DNA of 49,092 bases, from IMG/VR virus record IMGVR_UViG_3300047564_002851, positions 1-49,092 of that record; one strand, written 5' to 3'. Of this stretch, positions 21,630-28,974 are shown one piece after another (position 1 is the stretch's first letter; each line of letters opens with the position of its first letter). The notes under the pieces were generated by a model that ran no database searches, was not told the DNA's origin, and was given only the letters and a program-made list of their open reading frames with translations. The DNA comes from a virus. The translations under genes and the position numbers were made by a program.

Positions 21630-22208
21630 ATGACAACACTACCTAATTGGTTTGCTAATGATGGTGAAGTTAATTTTAATGCTCATTTAATGGCATATAA
21701 AGATAAACCAGCAAGAATGCTTCAAATAGGTGCCTACACAGGTGATGCATCTCTATGGTTGTGGAATAACGTTTTACGGCATAATCCAAACTCTGTTTTG
21801 ATTGACGTTGACACGTGGGAGGGATCTGACGAGCCTTCGCATCATCAGATGAATTGGGGGACTGTAGAGCAGGTGTATGATTCAAAAACAAAAGACGCCC
21901 GAGACAGCAGAAAAATTGTAAAAGTAAAATCCAGCAGTGATTGGTTTTTTAAAAATAATTTAGAAAAATATGATTTTATTTACGTTGATGGGGACCATAC
22001 AGCCTATGGGGTCCTAAAAGATGCAGTTAATGCTCTAGAGTGCCTTAACGTTGGAGGCATTATAGCTTTTGATGATTATAGATGGTCAGCTGGATTAGGT
22101 GTGTTAAATGAGCCAAAACTGGCTATTGATGCTTTTTCTGTAGTTAACTCAGACAAAATTGAAGTAATAGTTGATGGCTACCAGCGTTGGTACCGAAGAA
22201 CAAGATAG
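21630..22208 (+). CDS. SAM-dependent methyltransferase, Methyltransf_24-like
   Basis: 192 residues, start preceded by GAAAGGAC. A Rossmann-type SAM-binding glycine motif is at 30-41 (MLQIGAYTGDAS), an acidic strand end near 58-61 (LIDVD), and YDFIYVDGDHTAYGVLKD at 114-131, followed by GGIIAFDDY. This is the class I fold of the Methyltransf_24/cephalosporin-hydroxylase-like group, often found in glycan or small-molecule tailoring. It is the first of three consecutive enzymes (methyltransferase, glycosyltransferase, halogenase), so a joint modification pathway is plausible. The substrate is unknown. Confidence 0.78.
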   Translation: MTTLPNWFANDGEVNFNAHLMAYKDKPARMLQIGAYTGDASLWLWNNVLRHNPNSVLIDVDTWEGSDEPSHHQMNWGTVEQVYDSKTKDARDSRKIVKVKSSSDWFFKNNLEKYDFIYVDGDHTAYGVLKDAVNALECLNVGGIIAFDDYRWSAGLGVLNEPKLAIDAFSVVNSDKIEVIVDGYQRWYRRTR

Positions 22209-22217
22209 GATATCCAT

Positions 22218-23288
22218 ATGAAGGTAGCTATATACACAATTGCTTTAAACGAACGTCAATTTGTAGACACATGGTACGAAGCTGCAAAAGATGCTGACTA
22301 CTTGCTGATAGCCGACACAGGTTCAACTGATGGAACTGTAGAACGTGCAAAAGAATTAGGAATCAATGTAGTTGATGTTCGGGTCTCTCCATGGAGATTC
22401 GATGATGCAAGAAACGCGGCTATGGCTGCGTTACCAATTGATATTGACATGTGCATATCTCTTGATATGGATGAAGTAATTACTCCAAATTGGAGAGAAC
22501 CATTACGTCGAGCTTGGGAGCGAGGAGTTACTCGTCCTCGGTATAAGCACATCTGGTCTTGGAATGATGATGGAACACCAGGACTTGAATTTTCTTACGA
22601 CCACATCCACACTCGCAAAAATTATCGTTGGCGTCACCCAGTACATGAGTGCTTGTATGTATACGGACGCGAAGAAGTTCAAGAGTGGCTTGAGGGCGTA
22701 GAAACCCACCACCACCCAGACCCAACAAAGTCTAGGTCCCAATATCTCCCACTCCTTGCGATGTCAGTTCAAGAGGACCCATATAACGACCGTAATGCTT
22801 TTTATTATGGGCGCGAACTTTATTTTTATGGTCAGTATCAACAAGCCGCGGCAGAGCTTAAGCGTCATCTTGAACTTCCTACAGCTCGGTGGGCACCTGA
22901 ACGTGCTGCTTCTATGAGATTTATTGGTAAGTCTCTTCCTGCAGAGTCAGAGGTTTGGTTTCGTAAAGCAATTGCGCAAGCACCCGGTAGACGAGAGCCA
23001 TTTGTTGATCTTGCAGAACTCTACTATCAACGCAAGGATTGGGAAAAGTGTTATGAAGCATCTGTAGATGCTCTTGCTATTGTGGAAAAACCACTCGAGT
23101 ATCTTTGTGAGGCAAAAGCTTGGGGAGCTGCCCCGCACGACTTTGCAGCAATCTCTGCCTTTAATCTTGGAAAATTTGAAGAGGCAGTAGAACATGCTAA
23201 AGCTGCTTTTAGTTTAGAGCCAGACAATGAAAGATTAAAAGCAAATTTAGAGTTTTGTCTAAAAGCTCTTATTAAAGAGGATTCTTAA
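22218..23288 (+). CDS. GT2 glycosyltransferase with C-terminal TPR-like repeats
   Basis: 356 residues. The N-terminal GT-A domain shows IYTIALNERQFVDTW, the nucleotide-sugar loop DTGSTDGT (33-40) and a DxD-type metal site DMDE (83-86). Residues ~190-350 contain helical repeats (FYYGRELYFYGQYQQAAAELKRHL, split here as YYGRELYFYGQY and AAAELKRHL) of TPR type. Such GT2-TPR proteins glycosylate proteins or surface glycans. Its stop overlaps the halogenase start (TAATG), a strong sign of co-expression. Target could be a virion protein or host glycan; sequence does not decide. Confidence 0.85.
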   Translation: MKVAIYTIALNERQFVDTWYEAAKDADYLLIADTGSTDGTVERAKELGINVVDVRVSPWRFDDARNAAMAALPIDIDMCISLDMDEVITPNWREPLRRAWERGVTRPRYKHIWSWNDDGTPGLEFSYDHIHTRKNYRWRHPVHECLYVYGREEVQEWLEGVETHHHPDPTKSRSQYLPLLAMSVQEDPYNDRNAFYYGRELYFYGQYQQAAAELKRHLELPTARWAPERAASMRFIGKSLPAESEVWFRKAIAQAPGRREPFVDLAELYYQRKDWEKCYEASVDALAIVEKPLEYLCEAKAWGAAPHDFAAISAFNLGKFEEAVEHAKAAFSLEPDNERLKANLEFCLKALIKEDS

Positions 23289-24793
23289 TGAAATTTGTAG
23301 TTTGCGGAGGTGGAACTGCAGGCTGGTTGTCTGCTTACACTATTCATGCTTCTAATCCAAACTCTCACGAGGTTGTTGTCATAGAGTCTCAGAAAATAGG
23401 AATTATTGGAGCGGGAGAAGCTACCAGTGGTTTTATGTACGATTTGTTAGATGGAGCAACTCTTTTTAACAATATTGATTATTTAAATCCAAATAGAGTG
23501 CCTTTTGATTTTTCAGACTTTGTTTCAAAAGTAGATGGTGTACCAAAATACGCTCTTAAACATATTAACTGGGCAAAAGAGAAAGGTCACTACTGGGCAC
23601 CAATTAATGGTTCTGAGACATCTAAACGTTCTCCAGACTATCTTTTTAATTATGTAGTCTCAGAATTTGGCCCCGAAAAAGCTTATCTGTCCTCAACTTT
23701 AGGTCAAGCTTATGATTTAAATAAGATGCCAGTTAGTGCAGGATACGGCTTTCAGTTTGATGCACATAAAGTTGCTAAATATCTTAGAGAATATATAACA
23801 AAAACAACTAACACCAAACATATTGATGCAGTGATAAATGACGTGGTGGTTGATAGCACTGGCATTGTTCAAAGTCTAACTTTAGATACAGGGGAAATTG
23901 TTGAAGGCGATTTCTTTATCGATGCCACTGGATTTTCAAGAGTTTTAGCAAATAAACTTAATATTGGTTGGATTGATTATAAAGACCAACTTCTCGTAGA
24001 TAGAGCAATGCCATTTATTGTTCCCTACAAAGAAGAAGAAAAGGTTCAACCAGTTACAGTTGCTGAGGCACTCTCTTCTGGGTGGATGTGGAGAACCCCA
24101 ACAGGTGGTCGACGCGGTTGTGGTTATGTATATAGCAGTCAATTTCTTTCTGACGATGAGGCTCAAGCCGAAGCGGAAAAAGTAATGGGCCATCCTATTG
24201 AACCAATTAAACATATCAAATATGAGTCTGGTCGCGTTGATCAATTTTGGAAAGGTAATGTTCTTGTTGTTGGTCTTGCCAGCTCATTTATCGAGCCTTT
24301 GGAAGCAACAAGTATTCATGCCACTATTATGCAGATTTTTACTTTTTGTCAAGAATATCTTTCCTACACTAAAGATAAAACTTTGAATCCACACTCTATT
24401 GAAAAATACAACGCAAAAACTTCAAAAATGTATGAGTACTACAAAGACTTTACAGTTTTTCATTATCAAGGTGGTAGAGAAGATTCAGAGTTTTGGAAGA
24501 CCATTAAATATGAAAAAATCACATCCCCCGCTGTAGAAAATTATATAGAGCGATCTAAAAGCAGAATTCCATCTGTAATGCATTTTATGGATTTTTGGGG
24601 AGTAGATGCTCTTTGGAAGTGGACTCTAGCTGGATTGGGGTATGTAACAAGAGAACAAGCTATGAATGAACTTATCCAGTTTAAGCAGTTCGAGTACGCT
24701 CAAGGGCACTATCAAGCATTTAGAAATGATATGAGAAAACTTTTAGCCGATAGACCACCATTTGAACTCTATCCAAAAGATATTATTATTTAG
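23288..24793 (+). CDS. Flavin-dependent halogenase, tryptophan-halogenase family
   Basis: 501 residues, close to the family length. An FAD-binding motif is at 6-13 (CGGGTAGW). The halogenase signature WxWxxP is at 266-271 (WMWRTP; usually WxWxIP). K87 in VPKYALKHINW aligns with the catalytic lysine of PrnA, and E339 in FIEPLEA aligns by eye with its active-site glutamate. An IDATGFSR flavin segment lies near 211-218. Known: VirX1 of cyanophage Syn10 is a characterised viral member that iodinates aromatic substrates. The family needs reduced flavin, and no flavin reductase is seen in this window. Substrate unknown; candidates are a host metabolite, a glycan or a virion protein. Confidence 0.9.
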   Translation: MKFVVCGGGTAGWLSAYTIHASNPNSHEVVVIESQKIGIIGAGEATSGFMYDLLDGATLFNNIDYLNPNRVPFDFSDFVSKVDGVPKYALKHINWAKEKGHYWAPINGSETSKRSPDYLFNYVVSEFGPEKAYLSSTLGQAYDLNKMPVSAGYGFQFDAHKVAKYLREYITKTTNTKHIDAVINDVVVDSTGIVQSLTLDTGEIVEGDFFIDATGFSRVLANKLNIGWIDYKDQLLVDRAMPFIVPYKEEEKVQPVTVAEALSSGWMWRTPTGGRRGCGYVYSSQFLSDDEAQAEAEKVMGHPIEPIKHIKYESGRVDQFWKGNVLVVGLASSFIEPLEATSIHATIMQIFTFCQEYLSYTKDKTLNPHSIEKYNAKTSKMYEYYKDFTVFHYQGGREDSEFWKTIKYEKITSPAVENYIERSKSRIPSVMHFMDFWGVDALWKWTLAGLGYVTREQAMNELIQFKQFEYAQGHYQAFRNDMRKLLADRPPFELYPKDIII

Positions 24794-25331
24794 AGGTTTT
24801 CTTTAAAAGTTTTGCTTGTTTTTTTCTTTCAAGCTGTCTTGCTTTTTTCTCTCTAATTTTTGCACGTTTTTCAGATTTTTCGATTCTGTCAGTTTTATAT
24901 GCTTCAATAGCATTTACGCTGGTCCGACTGCGCCAAGAAAAGCCACACATCGTACATGTAACTATCTTGGCGACAGTCCACCGACCACCACCAGGAATTT
25001 CTTGAGAGCTTGTTTCAAGTTTTGAAGGTCTAGCTGAGCAAAAAGGACAGTGCGGGTATCTCCTTCTTTTTATTTCTTCACCTTTATATGAAACAGACAG
25101 AGCACGACGAATTTCTCCCTCGTCCTTTCCTCCCCAAGTTCCCCAAATTTGACGATGCTCAAGTGCCCATTGAAGGCATTGAGATCTGACTGGGCACTCA
25201 AAACAAAGATTTTTTGCGTTATATTTTTCTTTTGGGTCTTTTGAAAAAAACCAATCTCTATAGTGCTTGTTATCTGGGTCTGCGCATAGGGCTTCTGATT
25301 GCCACTCTAAATTGTTAGCTGGTTTCCACAC
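24786..25331 (-). CDS. WhiB-family regulator with C-terminal zinc-ribbon-like extension
   Basis: 181 residues from a GTG start. The WhiB core has C16, C43, C46 and C52 (C-Xn-CxxC-x5-C, expected [4Fe-4S] ligands) and the GTWGG turn at 64-68. Beyond the core are two CxxC pairs (C95/C98 and C126/C129), a zinc-ribbon arrangement, and a very basic tail (~145-181) rich in Lys/Arg. WhiB proteins are actinobacterial transcription regulators and phage versions modulate host or phage transcription. No Shine-Dalgarno is visible; the start lies next to TATAGT elements, so a leaderless mRNA is possible. The 3' end overlaps the halogenase end by 8 bp, tail to tail. Confidence 0.82.
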   Translation of the reverse strand: MWKPANNLEWQSEALCADPDNKHYRDWFFSKDPKEKYNAKNLCFECPVRSQCLQWALEHRQIWGTWGGKDEGEIRRALSVSYKGEEIKRRRYPHCPFCSARPSKLETSSQEIPGGGRWTVAKIVTCTMCGFSWRSRTSVNAIEAYKTDRIEKSEKRAKIREKKARQLERKKQAKLLKKTSK

Positions 25332-25392
25332 ACTATAAACTATACAACTATTTGGCTATAAACCAAGAACTAACACACTATAAAACTAAATA
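25332..25392. repeat. Array of ACTA-type motifs every 7-8 bp
   Basis: On the plus strand ACTA begins at 25332, 25339, 25347, 25369, 25377 and 25385, and the positions expected between them hold GCTA (25355) and ACCA (25362). This gives eight units with steps of 7, 8, 8, 7, 7, 8 and 8 bp. The array fills the gap between the end of the gene at 25394 and the start of the WhiB-zinc-ribbon gene. It may be an operator or a regulated promoter. Confidence 0.6.
25340..25367 (-). promoter_or_regulatory. Possible promoter for the WhiB-zinc-ribbon gene
   Basis: Read on the minus strand there is TTGGTT, a 16-base spacer, then TATAGT, with the GTG start of the WhiB gene nine bases beyond. A second TATAGT overlaps downstream. 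The position suits a leaderless transcript, common in actinobacteria. It lies inside the ACTA array, so binding to that array could control it. Confidence 0.4.
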
Positions 25393-25393
25393 A

Positions 25394-25732
25394 TTAAAAT
25401 TCTATCCAAGTAAATTCTAAAACTTCTTGAACATACTCCCCGTACTCTGTTTCACCAACTTCGTCGCAAAAAGTATAATTAGTTTCACCTTCTATAATAC
25501 CTGCCCAGCCAGCTTCCAGATGAGCCTCGGTTATCATATTAAACCCGTCAGACAGAGAGTCTGCTACACCATCTCTTTGTAGTGTTGATGCTAAAGCACG
25601 TCTAACAATCTCATTGTCGATGTCAACATGACCAACTGTATAATAAATTAAATCACTATAAGCTGTTTGCTGTATGTAGCCTTCGCCATCCCAATGGATC
25701 CAAAGAGACTCTCCAACGCGTTTGTCTTTCAT
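25394..25732 (-). CDS. Hypothetical protein (112 aa)
   Basis: I do not recognise this protein. It is acidic and aromatic-rich (LWIHWDGEGYIQQTAYSDL at the N-terminus, EYGEYVQEVLEFTWIEF at the end), with no Cys pairs, membrane segment or signal peptide. The start ATG overlaps the stop of the upstream zinc-ribbon gene by 4 bp (ATGA), so it belongs to the same small-gene operon. It is the last gene before the ACTA array. Confidence 0.7.
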   Translation of the reverse strand: MKDKRVGESLWIHWDGEGYIQQTAYSDLIYYTVGHVDIDNEIVRRALASTLQRDGVADSLSDGFNMITEAHLEAGWAGIIEGETNYTFCDEVGETEYGEYVQEVLEFTWIEF

Positions 25733-26043
25733 TCGTTGGTTTCTTCCCCATAATAGTCACTTACTTCATCATCTTCTGACCCAGAAGTCCCATCCTCTGT
25801 GGTAAAAATTATTTTTTGTTCTTGAATGTCAAATATTCCAGCTACAGTTATCTTTCCGCAAACATAGCAACTTTCCACAGAACCAGTGTTTATCTTCTGG
25901 GGGACATCTATCCCAGCAAGTTGCATTTTAATATTCCCGTTGTCATCCATACTGTGAGGCTCCCACCGAGCGTGCTCTTTTAGCCAACACTGTTCACAGA
26001 CAGGTTGAGGAGACACAACTGGTTTAGCACTCATATATAACAT
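25729..26043 (-). CDS. Small zinc-ribbon-like protein (104 aa)
   Basis: Two CxxC pairs, C16/C19 (VCEQCW) and C59/C62 (CYVCGK), are about 40 residues apart, the pattern of a structural zinc ribbon. The C-terminal ~25 residues are strongly acidic (SEDDEVSDYYGEETNE). The ATG lies one base after the stop of the upstream WhiB gene; an alternative start is M4. Function unknown; small zinc-ribbon proteins of this kind often bind nucleic acid or protein partners, but that is only a family-level expectation. Confidence 0.68.
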   Translation of the reverse strand: MLYMSAKPVVSPQPVCEQCWLKEHARWEPHSMDDNGNIKMQLAGIDVPQKINTGSVESCYVCGKITVAGIFDIQEQKIIFTTEDGTSGSEDDEVSDYYGEETNE

Positions 26044-26044
26044 T

Positions 26045-26329
26045 CTACGCTGTCTTTTTGTAGGGGAATGGCTTACGTTTGCTCTTTATATGTTTTCTGT
26101 CTGCAGGACTTAATCCGCCCCATAATCCAAACTCTTCATTAGTTAGCCCCCACAGAGCACACTCGACAAGGTGGTCACACTGTTTGCAAACTTTTTTAGC
26201 GCCTTCATAATTTACTTCAGACATTCCAGCTATTGCTGGTTCATCTCGGTCTTCTGCAAAAAATAAATTACCCCCAACTTGAGCGCAGAGGGGGTCTTCA
26301 TATTGCCAAGGAGGACGAATTTCTTGCAT
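26045..26329 (-). CDS. WhiB-family transcriptional regulator (minimal)
   Basis: 94 residues with the four-cysteine WhiB pattern C15, C48, C51, C57 and the GLWGG turn at 67-71, followed by a short basic segment (HIKSKRKPFPYKK) typical of the DNA-contacting end. The expected cofactor is a redox- or NO-sensitive [4Fe-4S] cluster. It acts in the cytoplasm, usually with the host sigma factor. It is embedded in a tightly spaced small-gene operon (2 bp from the upstream gene). This is the second WhiB gene in the window and, unlike the other, has no extension. Confidence 0.88.
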   Translation of the reverse strand: MQEIRPPWQYEDPLCAQVGGNLFFAEDRDEPAIAGMSEVNYEGAKKVCKQCDHLVECALWGLTNEEFGLWGGLSPADRKHIKSKRKPFPYKKTA

Positions 26330-26331
26330 CG

Positions 26332-26646
26332 CTAGTTACCTTTCTTGGCTTGCTCTTCTTTCAACCCCACTTCATATCCACAGCCAGCATAACCAGCGAT
26401 GTCAATCCAAGTATCAGGTTGGAAGTCGCCTTTGTTAGCATAGCGAGCCATTTTTAACCCCACCATCATCATGGCTACATCTTCGTTAGAGATATCGATT
26501 CCAAGAATTACAGACCAAATTTTTCTTGTTCTGTCAAAGTTATCTTCAGGGTCTCCATAATTCATATTTCGTTCTGTTGAAATAATCCGAGCAGCTTCTC
26601 GAAGAGCTTCAATGCGAGGTGGGTTTACTTCATTATTCTCTACCAT
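26332..26646 (-). CDS. DUF6378-like phage protein
   Basis: 104 residues matching the family pattern I know as DUF6378: a helical start (ALREAARIISTERNMNYGDP), ENFDRTRKIWSVILGIDIS, EDVAMMMVGLKMARYAN and WIDIAGYAGCGYEV. The family is common in actinophage and other phage early regions; its biochemical role is not established. The start overlaps the upstream gene by 14 bp. Confidence 0.78.
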   Translation of the reverse strand: MVENNEVNPPRIEALREAARIISTERNMNYGDPEDNFDRTRKIWSVILGIDISNEDVAMMMVGLKMARYANKGDFQPDTWIDIAGYAGCGYEVGLKEEQAKKGN

Positions 26647-26884
26647 CTTTTACCTTTGCAATCACTTGGGCTGAGTACTGATACTCGGCGGAAAGGTCAT
26701 TATTTTGAGTAACTACAAGTTCGTAGTTAAATGTTTTAAAGGATTCTGGAATAGAGTCTTCATCAAAAAAATCGTCCTCTTCATCATCAGTCCCTAAAAA
26801 TTTAGAAATTGCTATGTCTGCTTTTTCTCGAAGCTCTTCGTAGCTATCTCCTTGAACATTTAAATTCAAGGTAATACTTTTCAC
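26633..26884 (-). CDS. Hypothetical acidic protein (83 aa)
   Basis: Not recognised. Residues 1-13 form a beta strand (MKSITLNLNVQG), a short helix follows, then a strongly acidic stretch (DDEEDDFFDEDS, ~33-44) and a second beta pair (FNYELVVTQNN, YQYSAQVIAKV). The acidic patch could mimic DNA or bind basic partners, but this is speculative. It overlaps the genes on both sides (4 bp and 14 bp), so it is certainly part of the operon. Confidence 0.68.
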   Translation of the reverse strand: MKSITLNLNVQGDSYEELREKADIAISKFLGTDDEEDDFFDEDSIPESFKTFNYELVVTQNNDLSAEYQYSAQVIAKVKDGRE

Positions 26885-27303
26885 TTAACTACCAGCTTTT
26901 CAAGTTTTGATGGTGGATAGTGAGCTCCGTCAAGAATTGGTTTTTTATCGTCGGTGCTTTTGATAATGACATCGCCATATCTAACACCAACTACTACACC
27001 ACGTCTTCCGTTGTGTAGAGTTCCCAACTCTCCGTTAAATGCATCTGCTCGAACTCTTACAGTGTCAGCGACTTTAATAAATCCTGCTTGAACTGGTACC
27101 CAAGATTCATCTTTTTTCTCTTTAACTACAACGTGTCCTTTGGCAAGTGCAGCAAACATATCTACCGACTTGTCTCGAAATTCTGGAGTTAAATCTAGAG
27201 AATCAATTAGTTCAATCAGTTTCATAGTAGCGTCACCTACTGGTTTTCTGACTTTAGCAGCCTGCAGCTGAGACTTGACCCAGTTCATATCTAGGTTTCC
27301 CAT
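26881..27303 (-). CDS. Hypothetical protein with KOW/SH3-like C-terminus (140 aa)
   Basis: Residues 1-60 are helical; residues ~72-135 look like an SH3-like or KOW barrel (IKVADTVRVRADAFNGELG, RRGVVVGVRYGDVIIKS, HYPPSKLEKLV). This domain type often contacts nucleic acid or the transcription/translation machinery. The start ATG has a very strong AAGGGAGGG site. It is the first gene after the GT-B-like gene and the upstream 55-bp gap carries the ACTA-type repeat array, so a promoter may lie there. Function unknown. Confidence 0.68.
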   Translation of the reverse strand: MGNLDMNWVKSQLQAAKVRKPVGDATMKLIELIDSLDLTPEFRDKSVDMFAALAKGHVVVKEKKDESWVPVQAGFIKVADTVRVRADAFNGELGTLHNGRRGVVVGVRYGDVIIKSTDDKKPILDGAHYPPSKLEKLVVK

Positions 27304-27317
27304 GAGGCCCTCCCTTC

Positions 27318-27351
27318 TAGTTTGTAGTTTATTAGTTTTTAGTCTTTTAGT
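27318..27351. repeat. TAGT (ACTA) motif array at 7-8 bp steps
   Basis: TAGT begins at 27318, 27325, 27333, 27340 and 27348 on the plus strand, spacing 7, 8, 7 and 8 bp. Read on the minus strand these are five ACTA units just upstream of the strong ribosome-binding site of the gene ending its 5' end at 27303. The core and spacing are the same as in the array at 25332-25392, in the opposite orientation. Confidence 0.55.
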
Positions 27352-27358
27352 AAAGCAT

Positions 27359-28372
27359 TTAAACCAGTTGTTTAATAGTTTTAAGTAGGGTTTCTCCAGT
27401 CTCCTCTTGGCTAGGAAGACTGGTTAGGTATGATTGTTTTTGGCTATAAGCAAGATCTTCTCTTTCATATAAAGACATAGTTTCTACAGCGCTAGCCAGA
27501 TGAGTCCACTCACTGCCTAGGTGTCTAGAGGCACGCCAATCGTGAACTACAGGAACCCCTTGAGAAAGAGACTGAGCAAGAGCTGGAGACCACCAAGACT
27601 CTCCCCCTCTATACGTGGCTACAAGCGTGCCTATAGACTCTCTAATCCTTATAAGAGTCTCGTTTTCAGACTCCCAAATACTAGATTTTGTTGGTAATAC
27701 TTGCTTGGTGAGAAGTTTTTGCTGCTCTTTGCCAAAAGGGTTCATAGAGTCACAAGTCCAGTACTCATCATTGGTATAAAAGTTTTTAACTTTTGGAGGC
27801 TGAAGAAGTATGTACATATCAACGCTTACCCCAACCAGAGAATTAGAATCAAGGTTGGAGATATTTTTTATCATATAATCTTTTGTAGACCATGGGAACG
27901 CTGGAAAGAAAGTCGTAGGCCATGGGTCTTCACACAGATATGAAATAAAACTTTTAAGCTGAGCTTGAAGGTCCTCATCTTCGACAACTTCAGAATAATT
28001 TTTCCTTCTGTCATAAAAACTTTTTAAAGTTTTATTCATATCTTGCCAAGCTCTAAACGAGGGAGGAATTTTAAAACTCTCTGGAGCGTCAATAAGAAGT
28101 GCAAGATTGCCTATGTTTCTAGCTTTTTCTGCAGTTATTAATGCAGGATAGATTTTATTGGCTGAGATGCTGGTAGTGGGTGCTATGCCCACAACTACTA
28201 AATCAAAACCAGATAAAAACTTTTCATCCCAATCTAATCTAGGACTAGCCAGCTTAGCTTCCACACCTGCATCTTGAAAACTTCTAACTAAAAGATTAGA
28301 AAAAGTTGGAGTTCTTTCAACATGAATTCGAGACGCCTGCTGAGCCGTTGAACCAGTAACTAAAACTTTCAT
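27359..28372 (-). CDS. Putative GT-B-fold glycosyltransferase
   Basis: I start at MKVLVTG (ATG at 28372, preceded by GAGGAAT); the frame is open 42 bp further upstream without good initiation context. The 337-residue product begins with a Rossmann-like strand (MKVLVTGSTAQQASR). Near residues 260-290 it has a GT-B C-terminal pattern (ATYRGGESWWSPALAQSLSQ, then GVPVVHDW), where nucleotide-sugar donors bind in GT1/GT4-type enzymes. It sits among replication genes, away from the fibre cassette, so a role in glycosylating phage DNA is possible, but no base-modifying enzyme is nearby. Alternatively it acts on host or virion glycans. Confidence 0.6.
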   Translation of the reverse strand: MKVLVTGSTAQQASRIHVERTPTFSNLLVRSFQDAGVEAKLASPRLDWDEKFLSGFDLVVVGIAPTTSISANKIYPALITAEKARNIGNLALLIDAPESFKIPPSFRAWQDMNKTLKSFYDRRKNYSEVVEDEDLQAQLKSFISYLCEDPWPTTFFPAFPWSTKDYMIKNISNLDSNSLVGVSVDMYILLQPPKVKNFYTNDEYWTCDSMNPFGKEQQKLLTKQVLPTKSSIWESENETLIRIRESIGTLVATYRGGESWWSPALAQSLSQGVPVVHDWRASRHLGSEWTHLASAVETMSLYEREDLAYSQKQSYLTSLPSQEETGETLLKTIKQLV

Positions 28373-28401
28373 GATTCCTCTTATCCGTAGAATTAGTAGA
28401 A

Positions 28402-28430
28402 AGCCACCCAACAATAATCGTTGGGTGGCT
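28402..28430 (-). terminator. Rho-independent-type terminator after the SSB gene
   Basis: Perfect 11-bp inverted repeat, AGCCACCCAAC against GTTGGGTGGCT, with a 7-base loop. On the minus strand the stem is followed by TTTCTACT, a short U-rich run. It lies 17 bp past the single-strand-binding gene and would reduce read-through from the replication genes into the glycosyltransferase gene. Confidence 0.78.
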
Positions 28431-28446
28431 CCCTACCTCTATCACC

Positions 28447-28974
28447 TTAGAACGGTGCCGCAGGTGCTGCCGCAGGGGCAGGTGCTGGGGCTGGGGCAGG
28501 TGCTGGAGAAGGTGCTGCAGCAACTGGTGGGACTGCTGCCGCTGCTGGGGCTGCTGATGCAGTTGTTGCAGGGTAGTAGTTTTTAATTTCATTACGCTTT
28601 TGGCCCTGATAGGTCTTTTGACCAATCTGAGCACGAAACTTTCGACCCGCAAGGGCTGCTTCAATCTGTGCATTAGTTGGCACTGGTTGACGGTCAAAGA
28701 ACTCTCGAGTCAAACCAAGAGCTCCCATCTTGCGGAAAAAGATTCCTAGAGCGGTGGAGTTGTCTGGGGATACGGTTAGGTTATCCCAAACTAGACGCTT
28801 AGCGAAAGCACCAGATTCAACCTGAGACTTCAGGCTAAACATAGTCTTTCCAGACTGTGCGACTTTTGCTACGGCTTCAACGACAACTAGGTCATAGTCG
28901 CCGTCTGGTAGTGGTTCATAAGATGCTGATTCTCCAGCATTCTTGATGAGGTCTGACCAATTAAGGGTACTCAT
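28447..28974 (-). CDS. Single-strand DNA-binding protein, DUF669-like
   Basis: 175 residues. Residues ~1-130 follow the phage DUF669/SSB pattern (MSTLNWSDLIKNAGESA, LPDGDYDLVVVEA, FFRKMGALGLTREFFD, AALAGRKFRAQIGQKTYQG). The tail from ~138 is an almost pure Ala/Pro linker ending APF, reminiscent of SSB tails that end in a hydrophobic tip, though the acidic residues are absent. It overlaps the Sak4-like gene by 4 bp; Sak4 recombinases and such SSBs are known partners in phage single-strand annealing and recombination. A strong hairpin follows the stop. Confidence 0.78.
   Translation of the reverse strand: MSTLNWSDLIKNAGESASYEPLPDGDYDLVVVEAVAKVAQSGKTMFSLKSQVESGAFAKRLVWDNLTVSPDNSTALGIFFRKMGALGLTREFFDRQPVPTNAQIEAALAGRKFRAQIGQKTYQGQKRNEIKNYYPATTASAAPAAAAVPPVAAAPSPAPAPAPAPAPAAAPAAPF

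Noticed and set aside
22503-22742. Minus-strand frames inside the glycosyltransferase gene
   Set aside because: Antisense shadows without ribosome-binding sites; the plus-strand protein is strongly supported.
24794-24860. Terminator after the halogenase
   Set aside because: Only a 4-bp CAAG/CTTG stem before a T-run was found, inside the WhiB gene; too weak to call.
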